64,000 bases of DNA from Erwinia phyllosphaerae (GTDB lineage Bacteria > Pseudomonadota > Gammaproteobacteria > Enterobacterales > Enterobacteriaceae), in NCBI RefSeq assembly GCF_019132875.1, contig NZ_JAHSPF010000011.1:62001-126000 (forward strand), in the 5' to 3' direction. Numbering within the stretch: position 1 is the stretch's first letter; each line of letters opens with the position of its first letter. Shown here one piece after another: positions 17,326 to 26,188 of the stretch. A program made the translations under genes and the position numbers. Below the pieces are notes generated by a model. That model was not told where the DNA came from, made no database searches, and saw only the letters and a list, made by a program, of their open reading frames with translations.

Positions 17326-17687
17326 AAAACTCTCCGCTTGCGGTAAAAAAGTGGGTGGCAGAGAAATGAGATTAGTTCATTCGTCAGCGGCTGGCACCGT
17401 TGCTGGCGAAGCATTGTTATTCCGCATCGGGCATGGTTTTTTCTGTTTGAACTGTCGATTACCGCAGGCGGCTTAGTTTACAAAGAGCAATGTGCTTGAT
17501 GACCACAATTTTCGGCGTCGGCAACAATTGTTTCCTGATGGAAACAATGAGCGCAATCACCCCTTTACTGTTGCGAAAAATACCTGCGGCGTTAGGATGA
17601 ATTTATCCGGTCAGCGGGCGCTGTTATTTACGGGCTACCCTTAGTGAGCTGACCCACAAATTCACTTTTTGATACGCAGGTGCAACC
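17326..17687. other. Intergenic region upstream of the YciO/YrdC-like gene
   Basis: About 360 bases without a gene I would call. The notable element is the 9-bp inverted repeat at 17527; the rest should contain promoters of both divergent neighbours. Confidence 0.4.
17527..17548. promoter_or_regulatory. Perfect 9-bp inverted repeat, operator-like
   Basis: ATTGTTTCC-TGAT-GGAAACAAT lies about 140 bases upstream of the YciO-like start. The symmetry and 4-base spacer look like a dimeric repressor site. No T-run follows, so a terminator is unlikely. I cannot name the regulator. Confidence 0.5.
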
Positions 17688-18467
17688 ATGAGCAACAAGA
17701 CGATTCAGTGGAACGGTGGCTTACAGCCAGAAGCGGTTAAAATCCTGTCTGCCGAAGGCGGCATGATCGTTTGCCCGACTAAAGTGGGCTATATCATTAT
17801 GACTTCTGACGCCAAAGGCTTAGAACGCAAGTTCGATGCCAAACAGCGTAACCGCAACAAGCCAGGCGTAGTGCTGTGCGGCTCACTGGAGCAGCTGAAA
17901 GAGCTGGCGCAGCTGAATCCGGAAATTGAAGCGCTGTATCAGCAGCACTGGGACAAAGATGTCCTGCTGGGCTGTATCCTGCCGTGGAAAGAAGAAGCCG
18001 TGGCGCGTATTCCGGAAGACGGATCGAAAGAGTTGATGATGGATCGCCGTCAGACCAGCTGCTTCGTAATTAAATTTGGCGTACCCGGCGAAAACCTGGC
18101 GAAAGAGCTGTGGGAAAACCACGGTAAGTTCTCTTTTGCCAGCTCCGCTAACCCGTCGGGTAAAGGCAACCGTGGCCTGGTTGAAGGTATCGGCGAGCGT
18201 ATCGAATCCCAGGCGGATCTGATTATCGCGGCCAACGATTATGTAAAATCTATCCAGCCGAACGAGTCCGAAAAAACGCGCTACGAGCAGGGCGTTATGG
18301 TGGCGATGGTAGATGAGAACGGCAAGCTGGTACCGGAGCAGAAAGGCGAGCGCAATATTACCCCTTGCCCGGTGCTGATTCGCAAAGGTCTGGACGTGGA
18401 TAAGATTATGTCCATGCTGTCAGATATCTTTACTACGTGGGATTACCGTCACGGTAACTACTACTAA
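17688..18467 (+). CDS. Sua5/YciO/YrdC/YwlC family protein
   Basis: A 259-residue protein of the YrdC-like fold, which in TsaC/Sua5 makes threonylcarbamoyl-AMP for tRNA t6A. Visible marks are AEGGMIVCPTKVGYIIM (about residues 24-40), FDAKQRNRNKPGVVL (about 50-64) and FSFASSANPSGKGNRG. This is a long, divergent paralogue rather than the essential TsaC (about 190 residues), and the substrate-binding KRxRxKP motif is changed to KQRNRNKP. The function is therefore open; some relatives are annotated only as YciO-like. A terminator follows at once. Confidence 0.8.
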   Translation: MSNKTIQWNGGLQPEAVKILSAEGGMIVCPTKVGYIIMTSDAKGLERKFDAKQRNRNKPGVVLCGSLEQLKELAQLNPEIEALYQQHWDKDVLLGCILPWKEEAVARIPEDGSKELMMDRRQTSCFVIKFGVPGENLAKELWENHGKFSFASSANPSGKGNRGLVEGIGERIESQADLIIAANDYVKSIQPNESEKTRYEQGVMVAMVDENGKLVPEQKGERNITPCPVLIRKGLDVDKIMSMLSDIFTTWDYRHGNYY

Positions 18468-18475
18468 ATTGACAG

Positions 18476-18500
18476 GGCGGAACTCTGGTTCCGCCTTTTT
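18476..18500 (+). terminator. Rho-independent terminator after the YciO/YrdC-like gene
   Basis: GGCGGAAC-TCTG-GTTCCGCC followed by TTTTT, 9 bases after the stop. Its U-run touches the stop codon of the convergent LysR gene. Confidence 0.9.
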
Positions 18501-19389
18501 ACCGTAGCGCCTTCTGTAGCGCGGCGATAAACAGCCTGACGCGCGGCGAAATTAATCCGTTATCCTTTGTCAAAATCCAGGATTTATAAAGATCCATTTC
18601 CCATTCCGGCAGTACCCTACTTAGCTTTCCCTCTTCTACCGCCTGCAAAGCAATATAGTCCGGCAAATAGGCGATACCCGTTTGCGCTACGGCGGAATTG
18701 ACCAGTGCGGTACTGTTATTGGCCCGAAAGCGGCTGCGAACTTCGATATCCCGCTTTTGCTTCTCCTTACGGAAAGGCAGCGAGATGGTGTGGGCGGGGC
18801 CGCGAAACAGAATAAAATCGTGTCGCGAGAGATCTTCCGGCTTGCCGATGGGGTTAAAACGCGCCAGGTACTCCGGCGCGGCGTACAGTCCCCAGCTGAT
18901 ATCCATCAGCGGCAGGCAGTGTGGGTGTTCCGGCCTGTCGCGTCGGATCACTACCGCCAGATCGATATTATCATCCACCAGATTGACTGGCCTGTCGGTC
19001 AGATCGAGATCGACGCTGACGTGCAGGTTATTTGCCACAAACTGGTTCAGCACCGGCACGATACACTGGCAGCCAAAAGTCACTGGCGCGACGACGCGCA
19101 GGCTTCCCGTTGGCTCTTCATGGAACTGGCGAATAAACAGATCCGCGCTTTTCACTTCGCTAAGGATGCGGGCGCAGTAGTGGTACCAGGTCATGCCGAC
19201 TTCGGTGACGGCAATTTTGCGCGTGGTGCGCTGCAATAGCTTTGTGCCAAGACGAACTTCCAGCGCGGAAATCTCTTTGCTTACCGCCGACTTGGAAATC
19301 CCCAGCCGTTTTGCCGCTTCGGTATAGCTCAGCGTCTCTACCACGCGGGCAAAGATAATCATGGCGTGCAGATTTTCGACGTCGCTCAT
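18499..19389 (-). CDS. LysR-family transcriptional regulator
   Basis: A 296-residue regulator with helix-turn-helix LSYTEAAKRLGISKSAVSKEI (split at residues 18-38), a linker with RTTRKIAVTEVG, and a substrate-binding domain. ATG 19389 (MSDVENLHAM) is preferred. The frame extends to 19431 but would overlap the upstream LysE gene by about 40 bases. It begins 2 bases after the LysE stop, so the two are cotranscribed. The regulator may autoregulate this exporter operon, much as ArgP/LysG control LysE-type exporters elsewhere. Confidence 0.9.
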   Translation of the reverse strand: MSDVENLHAMIIFARVVETLSYTEAAKRLGISKSAVSKEISALEVRLGTKLLQRTTRKIAVTEVGMTWYHYCARILSEVKSADLFIRQFHEEPTGSLRVVAPVTFGCQCIVPVLNQFVANNLHVSVDLDLTDRPVNLVDDNIDLAVVIRRDRPEHPHCLPLMDISWGLYAAPEYLARFNPIGKPEDLSRHDFILFRGPAHTISLPFRKEKQKRDIEVRSRFRANNSTALVNSAVAQTGIAYLPDYIALQAVEEGKLSRVLPEWEMDLYKSWILTKDNGLISPRVRLFIAALQKALR

Positions 19390-19390
19390 G

Positions 19391-20020
19391 CTAGCGGGCA
19401 GAGAGGGCCAGCGCGCTGCCCGCAAAAACAAACAGGCTACCCACGGCGCGATTCAATAAACGCAGGCGCGACGGGCTGGCGAAAACGGCGGAAAGGCGTC
19501 GACCGGCGCAGGCATAGGCGAACATCAGTCCGCAGTCGGTGACCGCCCAGGTCACGGCCAGCGTGGCGAACTGCACCGCATGAGGCTGGCTGGCATCAAC
19601 AAAATTAGGAAACAGCGCGGCAAAGAACAGCAGGTCTTTGGGATTGCTGATGCCAACCATATAGCCTTTACGGAACAGCTTCAGCATGCCGGGCATTTCC
19701 TGCGGCTGGCCGGAAAGCACCACCGCTTCCGTGGGCGTCTTGTTGCGCCAGGCGCAGATCCCCAGCCAGATCAAATAGGCGGCGCCAACCACTTTCAGCA
19801 CGATAAACGCGGTCGTGGAGGCGGCCAGAATGGCTCCTAATCCCAGCGCGGAAGCCGTCATTAACGTCATCGCCGCCATCACGCCGCCGGTTACCGTCGC
19901 CAGCGCGCGTCGGCGTCCATAGCGCAGGCCGTGCGTCATGCTGATAAGGGCAGAAGGGCCGGGCACGGCGATCAGCACCGTGATAATGCCGGCGTAGGCC
20001 AGCCAGAGATGAAGCGACAT
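19391..20020 (-). CDS. LysE/RhtB-family amino acid exporter
   Basis: A 209-residue inner-membrane exporter with about six hydrophobic segments and the family signature VPGPSALISMTHGLRYGRRR (residues 19-38). Relatives export threonine, homoserine, leucine or lysine with the proton gradient; the substrate is not deducible. First gene of a two-gene unit with the LysR regulator. Confidence 0.9.
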   Translation of the reverse strand: MSLHLWLAYAGIITVLIAVPGPSALISMTHGLRYGRRRALATVTGGVMAAMTLMTASALGLGAILAASTTAFIVLKVVGAAYLIWLGICAWRNKTPTEAVVLSGQPQEMPGMLKLFRKGYMVGISNPKDLLFFAALFPNFVDASQPHAVQFATLAVTWAVTDCGLMFAYACAGRRLSAVFASPSRLRLLNRAVGSLFVFAGSALALSAR

Positions 20021-20151
20021 GACAATATTCCTTGAACGGTCATCCTGACGTGGCAGGATCCTTACGAGTGGCCGTAGCTTAATGGTTGAACAGAGGGAAG
20101 TAAATTGAGCAAAAGCGGACAGGGGCGGAGAATGCGAGCCGCCCCGTAAAA

Positions 20152-21447
20152 TTAGCGTACTTTTTTGACCAGCACGGGGATCTGGCGCAGTTTATTGGCT
20201 AACACCAGACCACCCAGCAGCATGACCGCAATAAAAGCGGAGACGCCGGCCCAGCCATAACCGTGCCAGAAAACGCCGCCCAGCGTCCCGGCAACGCTCG
20301 ACCCCAGATAGTAGAAGAAAAGGTAGAGCGACGAAGCCTGACCGCGTGCGCGGCGGGCGCGATGGCCAACCCAGCTGCTGGCAACCGAATGCGCGGCAAA
20401 GAAGCCTGCGGCAAACAGCATCAGGCCCGGCAGCACCAGCCACAGCGTAGTGAACTGCGTGGCGATCAGGCCGGTTAGCATCAGCAGTAATGATGCCATC
20501 AGCACTACGCCGCGTCCGTAGCGAGCCGTCATCACGCCTGCCTTTGGCGAACTGTAAGTGCCGGTCAGGTAAACCACGGAAAGCAACCCTACTACCGTCT
20601 GGCTCAGCGAGAAAGGCGCGGAAAGAAAGCGATAGCTGACATAGTTAAACAGCGTGACAAAACTGCCCATCAGGATAAAGCCGACTATAAACAGCATCGG
20701 TAATCCCATATCTCGCCACTGAAACATAAAATTGATTAAAAGCTTACGCGGATGCAGCGAGCTGGCGCGGAAATGTTGCGAAGGCGGCAGCAGGCGGAAA
20801 AAGAGGATGGCGGCGGTCAGCGCAAACAGCCCCACCACAAACAGTGAAACGTTCCAGGAGAAATGGTCTGCCAGCATCCCGGTCGACAGTCGGCCAACCA
20901 GCCCACCGATTGAGTTACCGCTGATATAGAGCCCCATTGAAAAAGAGAGAAATCCCGGATGCAGCTCTTCGCTAAGCCAGGTCATGGCGACGGCCGCGAC
21001 GCCGCTCAGCGCCAGGCCAGTCAACGCGCGCATGGTCAGCACGCCTTCCCAGCTGCTCATCGTGGCGCAGATTAGCGTAAAGAAGGCGGCCAGCAGCAGA
21101 GAAACCGACATAACCGACTTCCGGCCAATCGCGTCCGACAGCGGGCCGGTTACCAGCAACCCCAGCGCCATCATCGCGGTAGTCACCGACAGCGACAGGC
21201 TGCTTTGCGCTGGCGTCAGATGAAAGCTTTGTGAAAATACGGGCAAAATCGGTTGCACACAGTAGAGAACGGCAAAGGTGGACAGCCCGGCGCAAAAAAG
21301 CGCCAGCGTGGCATGCATAAATCTGCGGGTGCCTCGCATAATATAGGTTTTATTTATATCAGAACTATCGACGGGAGAGACGAGACTGTCATCATCTGTG
21401 AGACTTTCCGGGTGCAACGCCACGGACTTATTTACTACCGGTGCCAC
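20152..21447 (-). CDS. MFS transporter, YnfM-like
   Basis: A 431-residue major facilitator transporter with 12 predicted membrane spans and the GPLSDAIGRKSVM loop 2-3 motif (about residues 100-112). It resembles E. coli YnfM in length and in SLSVTTAMMALGLL and ARGQASSLYLFFYYLGSS. Probably a drug or metabolite efflux pump; the arabinose-efflux label of the family is not proof. The start is GTG 21447 with AAGGAATTCTC just upstream. The first 40 residues are polar and not conserved in the family, so an ATG at residue 37 (MRGTRRFMHA) is an alternative. Confidence 0.87.
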   Translation of the reverse strand: MAPVVNKSVALHPESLTDDDSLVSPVDSSDINKTYIMRGTRRFMHATLALFCAGLSTFAVLYCVQPILPVFSQSFHLTPAQSSLSLSVTTAMMALGLLVTGPLSDAIGRKSVMSVSLLLAAFFTLICATMSSWEGVLTMRALTGLALSGVAAVAMTWLSEELHPGFLSFSMGLYISGNSIGGLVGRLSTGMLADHFSWNVSLFVVGLFALTAAILFFRLLPPSQHFRASSLHPRKLLINFMFQWRDMGLPMLFIVGFILMGSFVTLFNYVSYRFLSAPFSLSQTVVGLLSVVYLTGTYSSPKAGVMTARYGRGVVLMASLLLMLTGLIATQFTTLWLVLPGLMLFAAGFFAAHSVASSWVGHRARRARGQASSLYLFFYYLGSSVAGTLGGVFWHGYGWAGVSAFIAVMLLGGLVLANKLRQIPVLVKKVR

Positions 21448-21962
21448 GAGAATTCCTTAGTTGTATTTAAAAGATTGGCTGGCTATTAGATAAAGTTATT
21501 ACGAGCGGCAATGTTCAGCGCGCTGACGCGCAATAGTATTCTGCTGTTTAAATATAATGTAAATGAGAAAGTGAATTATTTTTACAAACGGGCGGTAGAA
21601 AAAATCGGGCATGCTGGCAGGCAGGTATCGCCAGGCGCTGTAATGGCAAAAGCCAGGCCTGGCCGCAGTTTATCGGCGGTGATTCAGGTTTTTTTACTTT
21701 TTTTATTATGGTTAATAATCACACAAATCAGCTGGCTTGTTTCATTTTTATCTGAAATGCAAATTTGGTTTTAAGCGCCGGGAATATTTTTTATAAGGTG
21801 AGGGAATATCTTTATAGCCTTTTCTGTTTATCTTTTGAAATATCATTTTATAGCCTGTCATATTATTTCAAATTTGCATTATGAGACCGGAGTACTACAC
21901 TTATCCTTTACGCAAAATAAACCGAACATAGCGTTGTCAATCATCGGCATCAGGAGGTTTTT
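21448..21962. other. AT-rich intergenic region with a possible small membrane protein frame
   Basis: About 515 bases between the divergent MFS and trehalase genes, AT-rich. A frame from ATG 21643 to 21774 would encode 43 residues with one strongly hydrophobic stretch (VIQVFLLFLLWLIITQISWL). It has only a weak ribosome binding site (AGGCG), so it is not called. The rest includes the trehalase leader with a perfect AGGAGG at 21952-21957. Confidence 0.3.
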
Positions 21963-23606
21963 ATCGCTTTTAATCAGAACGACCTGACAGTTGACAATAA
22001 CCTGGCGGATTATGAAGCTTATTATTACGACTACGAAACGCCGGATACGACGATTGAGCCTCAGCCCGAACCGATCCACGGGCTGCCCGCGCCAGATATC
22101 CTGACGCCTGCCGATCGCTATCAGGAGCTTTTCGAAGCGGTGCAGAGCGCCAGGATATTTACCGACAGTAAAACCTTTGCGGACTGCGCGCCCAAAATTG
22201 AGCCAGAACGGATCCTTTATCGCTACTTTATCCAGCGCGAGCGGGAAGACTTTAACCTGCTTGCCTTCGTGCTGGAAAACTTCGATCTGCCAAAAATTAA
22301 CGACAGCCGTTATGTGGCCGATCCGCAGAAAAGTATGGGCGAACATATCGACTCGCTGTGGCCGGTACTGACGCGTAAGCCAGAAAAACATTCTGAATTC
22401 TCTTCGCTGCTGCCGTTACCGGAACCTTATGTGGTGCCTGGTGGAAGGTTTGGCGAGACCTATTATTGGGACTCTTACTTCAGCATGCTGGGTTTTGCCG
22501 CTGGTGGTCAAAGCGAACTGCTGCGACAGATGGCGGACAATTTTGCCTGGATGATTGATACCTATGGGCACATCCCTAACGGCAACCGAACTTATTATTT
22601 GAGCCGATCGCAGCCGCCAGTCTTCGCCCTGATGGTTGAACTGTTTGAAAAAGATGGCGTTAAGCCCGCGCACCGCTATCTCAAGCAGCTGAAACGCGAA
22701 TACGCTTTCTGGATGGACGGCATGGATTCGCTAATGCCAAATGAAGCCTGTCGCCATGTAGTGATGCTGCCCGATGGGTCTGTCCTGAACCGTTACTGGG
22801 ACGATCGTGATACGCCGCGTGACGAATCCTGGATTGAAGACGTCGAAACTGCAAAAAATTCGGCGCGGCCTTCCAGCGAGGTTTATCGTGACCTGCGCGC
22901 TGGCGCGGCTTCCGGCTGGGACTTCTCATCGCGCTGGCTAAGCGAAGCCGGACGACTGGAAAGCATTCAGACCACCAGCATTGTTCCAATCGATCTGAAC
23001 GCGTTTCTTTATAAACTGGAAACAACGATTGCCCGGCTGTCGGCCAGCAAGAACGATAACGCCACCGCCGAGCTGTTCCAGCAGAAAGCGATACGCCGTC
23101 GCAAAGCGGTAGATAGCTGGCTATGGGACGCGCAGGCGGCGCTTTACCGCGACTATAACTGGCGTCAGCGTGAGAAAGGTGCGTTTTCGGCAGCGGCGGT
23201 AACGCCCCTTTACGTGGGCATGGCCAGCCTGGAGCAGGCAGTCTCTACGGCTGCGGCTATTCGTTCACACCTGTTAGCGCCCGGCGGCGTGCTGACCACG
23301 GTAGAAGAGACGGGTGAACAGTGGGACAAGCCTAACGGCTGGGCGCCGATTCAGTGGATGGCGATTAAAGGGCTTAATAATTATGGCGAAGAGTTACTGG
23401 CGAAAGAAATTGCTGCACGTTGGCTACAGGTGACGGGGGCGACCTATCATCGTCATCACAAAATGGTAGAGAAATATAACGTCGCCGGACGGGCACCGGT
23501 GCTGGCGGGCGGCGGTGAATATCCGTTACAGGATGGTTTTGGCTGGACTAACGGCGTTACTCGTCGTCTGTTAGCTATGTATCCGGATGCCGCGCCACAA
23601 CGCTAG
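21963..23606 (+). CDS. treF: Cytoplasmic trehalase TreF, apparent AUC start codon
   Basis: Hydrolyses trehalose to two glucose in the cytoplasm (GH37). Signatures [14 protein letters not shown] and [10 protein letters not shown] are intact and no signal peptide is present, which separates it from periplasmic TreA. The conserved N-terminus [19 protein letters not shown], matching E. coli TreF GLPASDALTPADRY, is encoded upstream of the first canonical start in this frame (GTG 22140). From the in-frame stop at 21918 to 22140 there is no ATG, GTG or TTG. A perfect AGGAGG sits 5 bases before ATC 21963, which gives 547 residues against 549 in E. coli. Either AUC is the real initiator or the base is a mutation or sequencing error of ATG. 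A terminator follows at 23638. Confidence 0.88.
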   Translation: MAFNQNDLTVDNNLADYEAYYYDYETPDTTIEPQPEPIHGLPAPDILTPADRYQELFEAVQSARIFTDSKTFADCAPKIEPERILYRYFIQREREDFNLLAFVLENFDLPKINDSRYVADPQKSMGEHIDSLWPVLTRKPEKHSEFSSLLPLPEPYVVPGGRFGETYYWDSYFSMLGFAAGGQSELLRQMADNFAWMIDTYGHIPNGNRTYYLSRSQPPVFALMVELFEKDGVKPAHRYLKQLKREYAFWMDGMDSLMPNEACRHVVMLPDGSVLNRYWDDRDTPRDESWIEDVETAKNSARPSSEVYRDLRAGAASGWDFSSRWLSEAGRLESIQTTSIVPIDLNAFLYKLETTIARLSASKNDNATAELFQQKAIRRRKAVDSWLWDAQAALYRDYNWRQREKGAFSAAAVTPLYVGMASLEQAVSTAAAIRSHLLAPGGVLTTVEETGEQWDKPNGWAPIQWMAIKGLNNYGEELLAKEIAARWLQVTGATYHRHHKMVEKYNVAGRAPVLAGGGEYPLQDGFGWTNGVTRRLLAMYPDAAPQR

Positions 23607-23637
23607 TCCTGCCTGTAATGTTATTTCTTGCTACCTG

Positions 23638-23665
23638 AAAGCCTTCATAACGAAGGCTTTTTTTC
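23638..23665 (+). terminator. Rho-independent terminator of treF
   Basis: AAAGCCTTC-ATAAC-GAAGGCTTT followed by TTTTT, about 30 bases after the stop codon. Confidence 0.9.
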
Positions 23666-23750
23666 TGTGCGCCACACTGATTAAATGGAAAAAATATGCC
23701 ATAACTATAAATATTGAACTTTATTGACCATTAATAACAAGGAGAAAACA

Positions 23751-24776
23751 ATGCGAATTGGATTAGTAGGTTACGGAACGGGCGGACGCCATTTTCACGC
23801 GCCGTTTATCGAAGCGGCCAAAGGTGTTGAGCTGGCCGGCATTGTAGCCCGCGCACCGGCCACCATTGAGCGCGTAAGAGCCGATTTCCCGGACGTGCCC
23901 ATTTATAAGAGCCTGACTGACCTGCTGGCCGCCGGGGTGGATATCGTCACTATCACTACGCCGCCGCAAACCCGCCGTGAGCTGGTGCTGGAAGCCATAG
24001 CCGCAGGCGTGGCGGTTATCGCCGATAAACCTTTTGCGCCGGATGCCAAAACCGGGCGAGAACTGGCGGCGGCAGCGAAAGCCAAAGGGGTGGTGCTGGG
24101 GGTTTATCACAATCGCCGCTTCGATGCCGATATCCGCACGCTGCGTACCCTGCTGGAGCAGCAGCGCGTAGGTCAGCTGTGGCGTTTGCATAACCGTATG
24201 GATATGAACGAACCGCATACGCTGGAAGGCGGCGAAACGGGCGGACTATTGCGCGATCTGGGTAGTCACCTGATAGATCAAAATATCTGGCTGCTGGGAC
24301 CGGTAAAGTCGGTTTTTGCTCAGCTGGACCGCGTGGAGCGTCCGGAAGGCGAGACTGATGCCAGCTTTGTGATTACCCTTGTGCACACCAGCGGCGTGCA
24401 TTCACATATCTCTTCCAGCAAGATCAATTACCTTGCCGGACGCGAATTACGTATTTATGGCGATAAAGGCAGCTATCAAGCCAACAGTACGGACGTGCAG
24501 GCGCAGGCGCTTTTTGCCGGTAAGCGTCCGGCAGAGGATGCGGCTGGCTGGGGGTTTGAACAACCTTCGCACTGGGGCACGCTGTATACTGCCGAGGGCG
24601 AAGAAAAAATTCCTTCCGAGCAGGGCTGTTATCACGCTTACTACGAAGCCTTTGCCGAAGCCGTTAAAAACGGTAGCGAGCCACCGGTCACGGCGGAGCA
24701 GGGGATCCTTACGCTGGAAGTGCTGGATGCCGCCTTACTGAGCGCCAGAGAGGGGCGGCTGGTAACGCTGGCTTAG
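23751..24776 (+). CDS. Gfo/Idh/MocA-family oxidoreductase
   Basis: A 341-residue NAD(P)-dependent oxidoreductase, cytoplasmic, substrate unknown (sugar or inositol derivative in relatives). The Rossmann motif GLVGYGTGGRHFHAPF is at residues 4-19, the family EKP-like motif appears as IADKPFAPD (about residue 90), and the catalytic-region LRDLGSHLIDQ (about 167-177) has the expected Asp and His. AAGGAG lies 7 bases before ATG 23751, ruling out the upstream frame start at 23724. Its last 4 bases overlap the end of the convergent HxlR gene. Confidence 0.9.
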   Translation: MRIGLVGYGTGGRHFHAPFIEAAKGVELAGIVARAPATIERVRADFPDVPIYKSLTDLLAAGVDIVTITTPPQTRRELVLEAIAAGVAVIADKPFAPDAKTGRELAAAAKAKGVVLGVYHNRRFDADIRTLRTLLEQQRVGQLWRLHNRMDMNEPHTLEGGETGGLLRDLGSHLIDQNIWLLGPVKSVFAQLDRVERPEGETDASFVITLVHTSGVHSHISSSKINYLAGRELRIYGDKGSYQANSTDVQAQALFAGKRPAEDAAGWGFEQPSHWGTLYTAEGEEKIPSEQGCYHAYYEAFAEAVKNGSEPPVTAEQGILTLEVLDAALLSAREGRLVTLA

Positions 24777-25171
24777 CTTTGCTCAGCGTCGGCAGAAACG
24801 TCGCCTCGGTTATCGATAATCTGATGTAGATTCTCTTCGAGCCAGTCGGCAAGGCCAATAATCCTCTCGCGCGCTTCCTGGCCCAACGGTGAAAGCTGGT
24901 ACTCGACGTGCGGCGGGATGACTTCATATGGGATGCGCTTTACGAAGCCATCCTCTTCCATCAGGCGCAGCGTCTGCGCCAGCATTCTTTCGCTAACACC
25001 GCCGATTTTGCGCCGCAGTTCACCAAAGCGCAGCGTGTTGCCATCCAGCGCAATCAATATCAGCAGGCTCCAGCGGCTGGTCAGGCGCTTCAGCACCTCA
25101 CGGGAAGGGCAATCACGGTTTAACAATTCGCCCCGGCGAAATCTGGCGCCAGGTAAAAGATCTTTTTCCAT
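24773..25171 (-). CDS. HxlR-family regulator, probable redox-sensing QorR/YtfH homologue
   Basis: A 132-residue winged-helix repressor of the HxlR family with NRDCPSREVLKRLTSRWSLL at residues 18-37. The conserved Cys 21 is the redox-sensing residue in relatives such as QorR and YodB. It is divergent from a QorB-like quinone reductase, the same arrangement as ytfH-qorB in E. coli. The intergenic palindrome at 25184 is a plausible operator for both genes. Likely responds to quinones or diamide by Cys oxidation. Confidence 0.87.
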   Translation of the reverse strand: MEKDLLPGARFRRGELLNRDCPSREVLKRLTSRWSLLILIALDGNTLRFGELRRKIGGVSERMLAQTLRLMEEDGFVKRIPYEVIPPHVEYQLSPLGQEARERIIGLADWLEENLHQIIDNRGDVSADAEQS

Positions 25172-25183
25172 ACTAACAAACCT

Positions 25184-25207
25184 GTAAGTACTTACTTTCG
25201 GTAAGTG
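25184..25207. promoter_or_regulatory. Operator-like palindrome GTAAGTACTTAC with an extra half-site
   Basis: A perfect 12-bp palindrome at 25184-25195, then a further half-site GTAAGTG at 25201-25207, between the divergent HxlR and QorB-like genes. Symmetry and place suggest the binding site of the HxlR repressor. Confidence 0.65.
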
Positions 25208-25276
25208 TATAGCATAGGCTGATCTGACGCAATTCTACGGCATGTCGCCGTAGTTAACTTTCAAGAGGAAAAAATC

Positions 25277-26134
25277 ATGATTGCAGTCACCGGTGCTACC
25301 GGCCAGCTTGGCCGCCTGGTTATTCACGCCTTATTAAAAAAAGTGTCCGCCAGTGAAATCGTTGCCGCCGTGCGTTCGCCAGAAAAAGCCGCCGATTTGG
25401 CCGCGCTGGGCGTGCAGGTTCGCCAGGCCGACTATACGCAGCCCCAGACGCTGCTTAGCGCTTTCAGCGGCGTAGATAAAGTGCTGCTGATCTCTTCTAA
25501 CGAAATAGGCCAGCGCGAAGCGCAGCACAAGGCAGCAATTGATGCGGCCAAAAAAGCGGGCGTTAAGTTGTTGGCTTATACCAGCCTGCTGCACGCTGAC
25601 AGTTCGGTAATGGGGCTGGGCGGAGAGCATCGCGGCACCGAGCAGGCGTTAATAACCTCCGGCGTGCCCTATGCCATTTTACGTAACGGCTGGTACAGCG
25701 AAAATTATGCGGCCAGTATTGCTCCCGCGCTGACGCACGGCGCTTTTATTGGCGCGGCGGGAGAGGGGAAAATCGCTTCGGCCAGTCGTGAAGATTATGC
25801 CGAAGCGGCAGCAGCGGTGCTGACGGCTGATGACAGCGCAGGAAAAATTTATGAGCTGGCAGGCGACAGCGCCTATACGCTGGCGCAGTTTACTGCTGAA
25901 ATCGCCAGCGCGAGCGGCAAAGAGGTGAGCTATGTGAATCTGCCGCAGGCGGATTTTGCCGCCGCCTTAAAAACAGCGGGATTGCCGGAGGCGCTGGCCG
26001 AGATGCTGGCCGATTCAGATGCCGGTGCGGCCAAAGGCGCGCTGTATGACGAGAGCCATACGCTGAGCAAGCTGATTGGCCGTCCGACCACGCGCTGGCA
26101 GGATGTAGTCCGGAATTTTGTTGCTAAGATTTGA
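25277..26134 (+). CDS. qorB: NmrA-type NAD(P)H:quinone oxidoreductase (QorB-like)
   Basis: A 285-residue atypical SDR protein. The glycine-rich dinucleotide motif GATGQLGRLVIHALL starts at residue 5, and the family stretch TSSNEIGQREAQHKAAIDAA is clear around residue 80 (reads LISSNEIGQ). QorB reduces quinones with NADPH and helps the cell survive electrophile stress. AGAGGAAAAAATC precedes ATG 25277. Pairing with the divergent HxlR regulator supports the assignment. Confidence 0.88.
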   Translation: MIAVTGATGQLGRLVIHALLKKVSASEIVAAVRSPEKAADLAALGVQVRQADYTQPQTLLSAFSGVDKVLLISSNEIGQREAQHKAAIDAAKKAGVKLLAYTSLLHADSSVMGLGGEHRGTEQALITSGVPYAILRNGWYSENYAASIAPALTHGAFIGAAGEGKIASASREDYAEAAAAVLTADDSAGKIYELAGDSAYTLAQFTAEIASASGKEVSYVNLPQADFAAALKTAGLPEALAEMLADSDAGAAKGALYDESHTLSKLIGRPTTRWQDVVRNFVAKI

Positions 26135-26188
26135 ATGGCTGCAAGCCTGGCGTAAGGCCGCCAGGGCTATAAAACGACACAGAACGGC

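Noticed and set aside
21511..21774. 87-residue frame upstream of treF as a gene
   Set aside because: No start signal at 21511 and only the last 43 residues look membrane-like; noted in the intergenic entry but not called.
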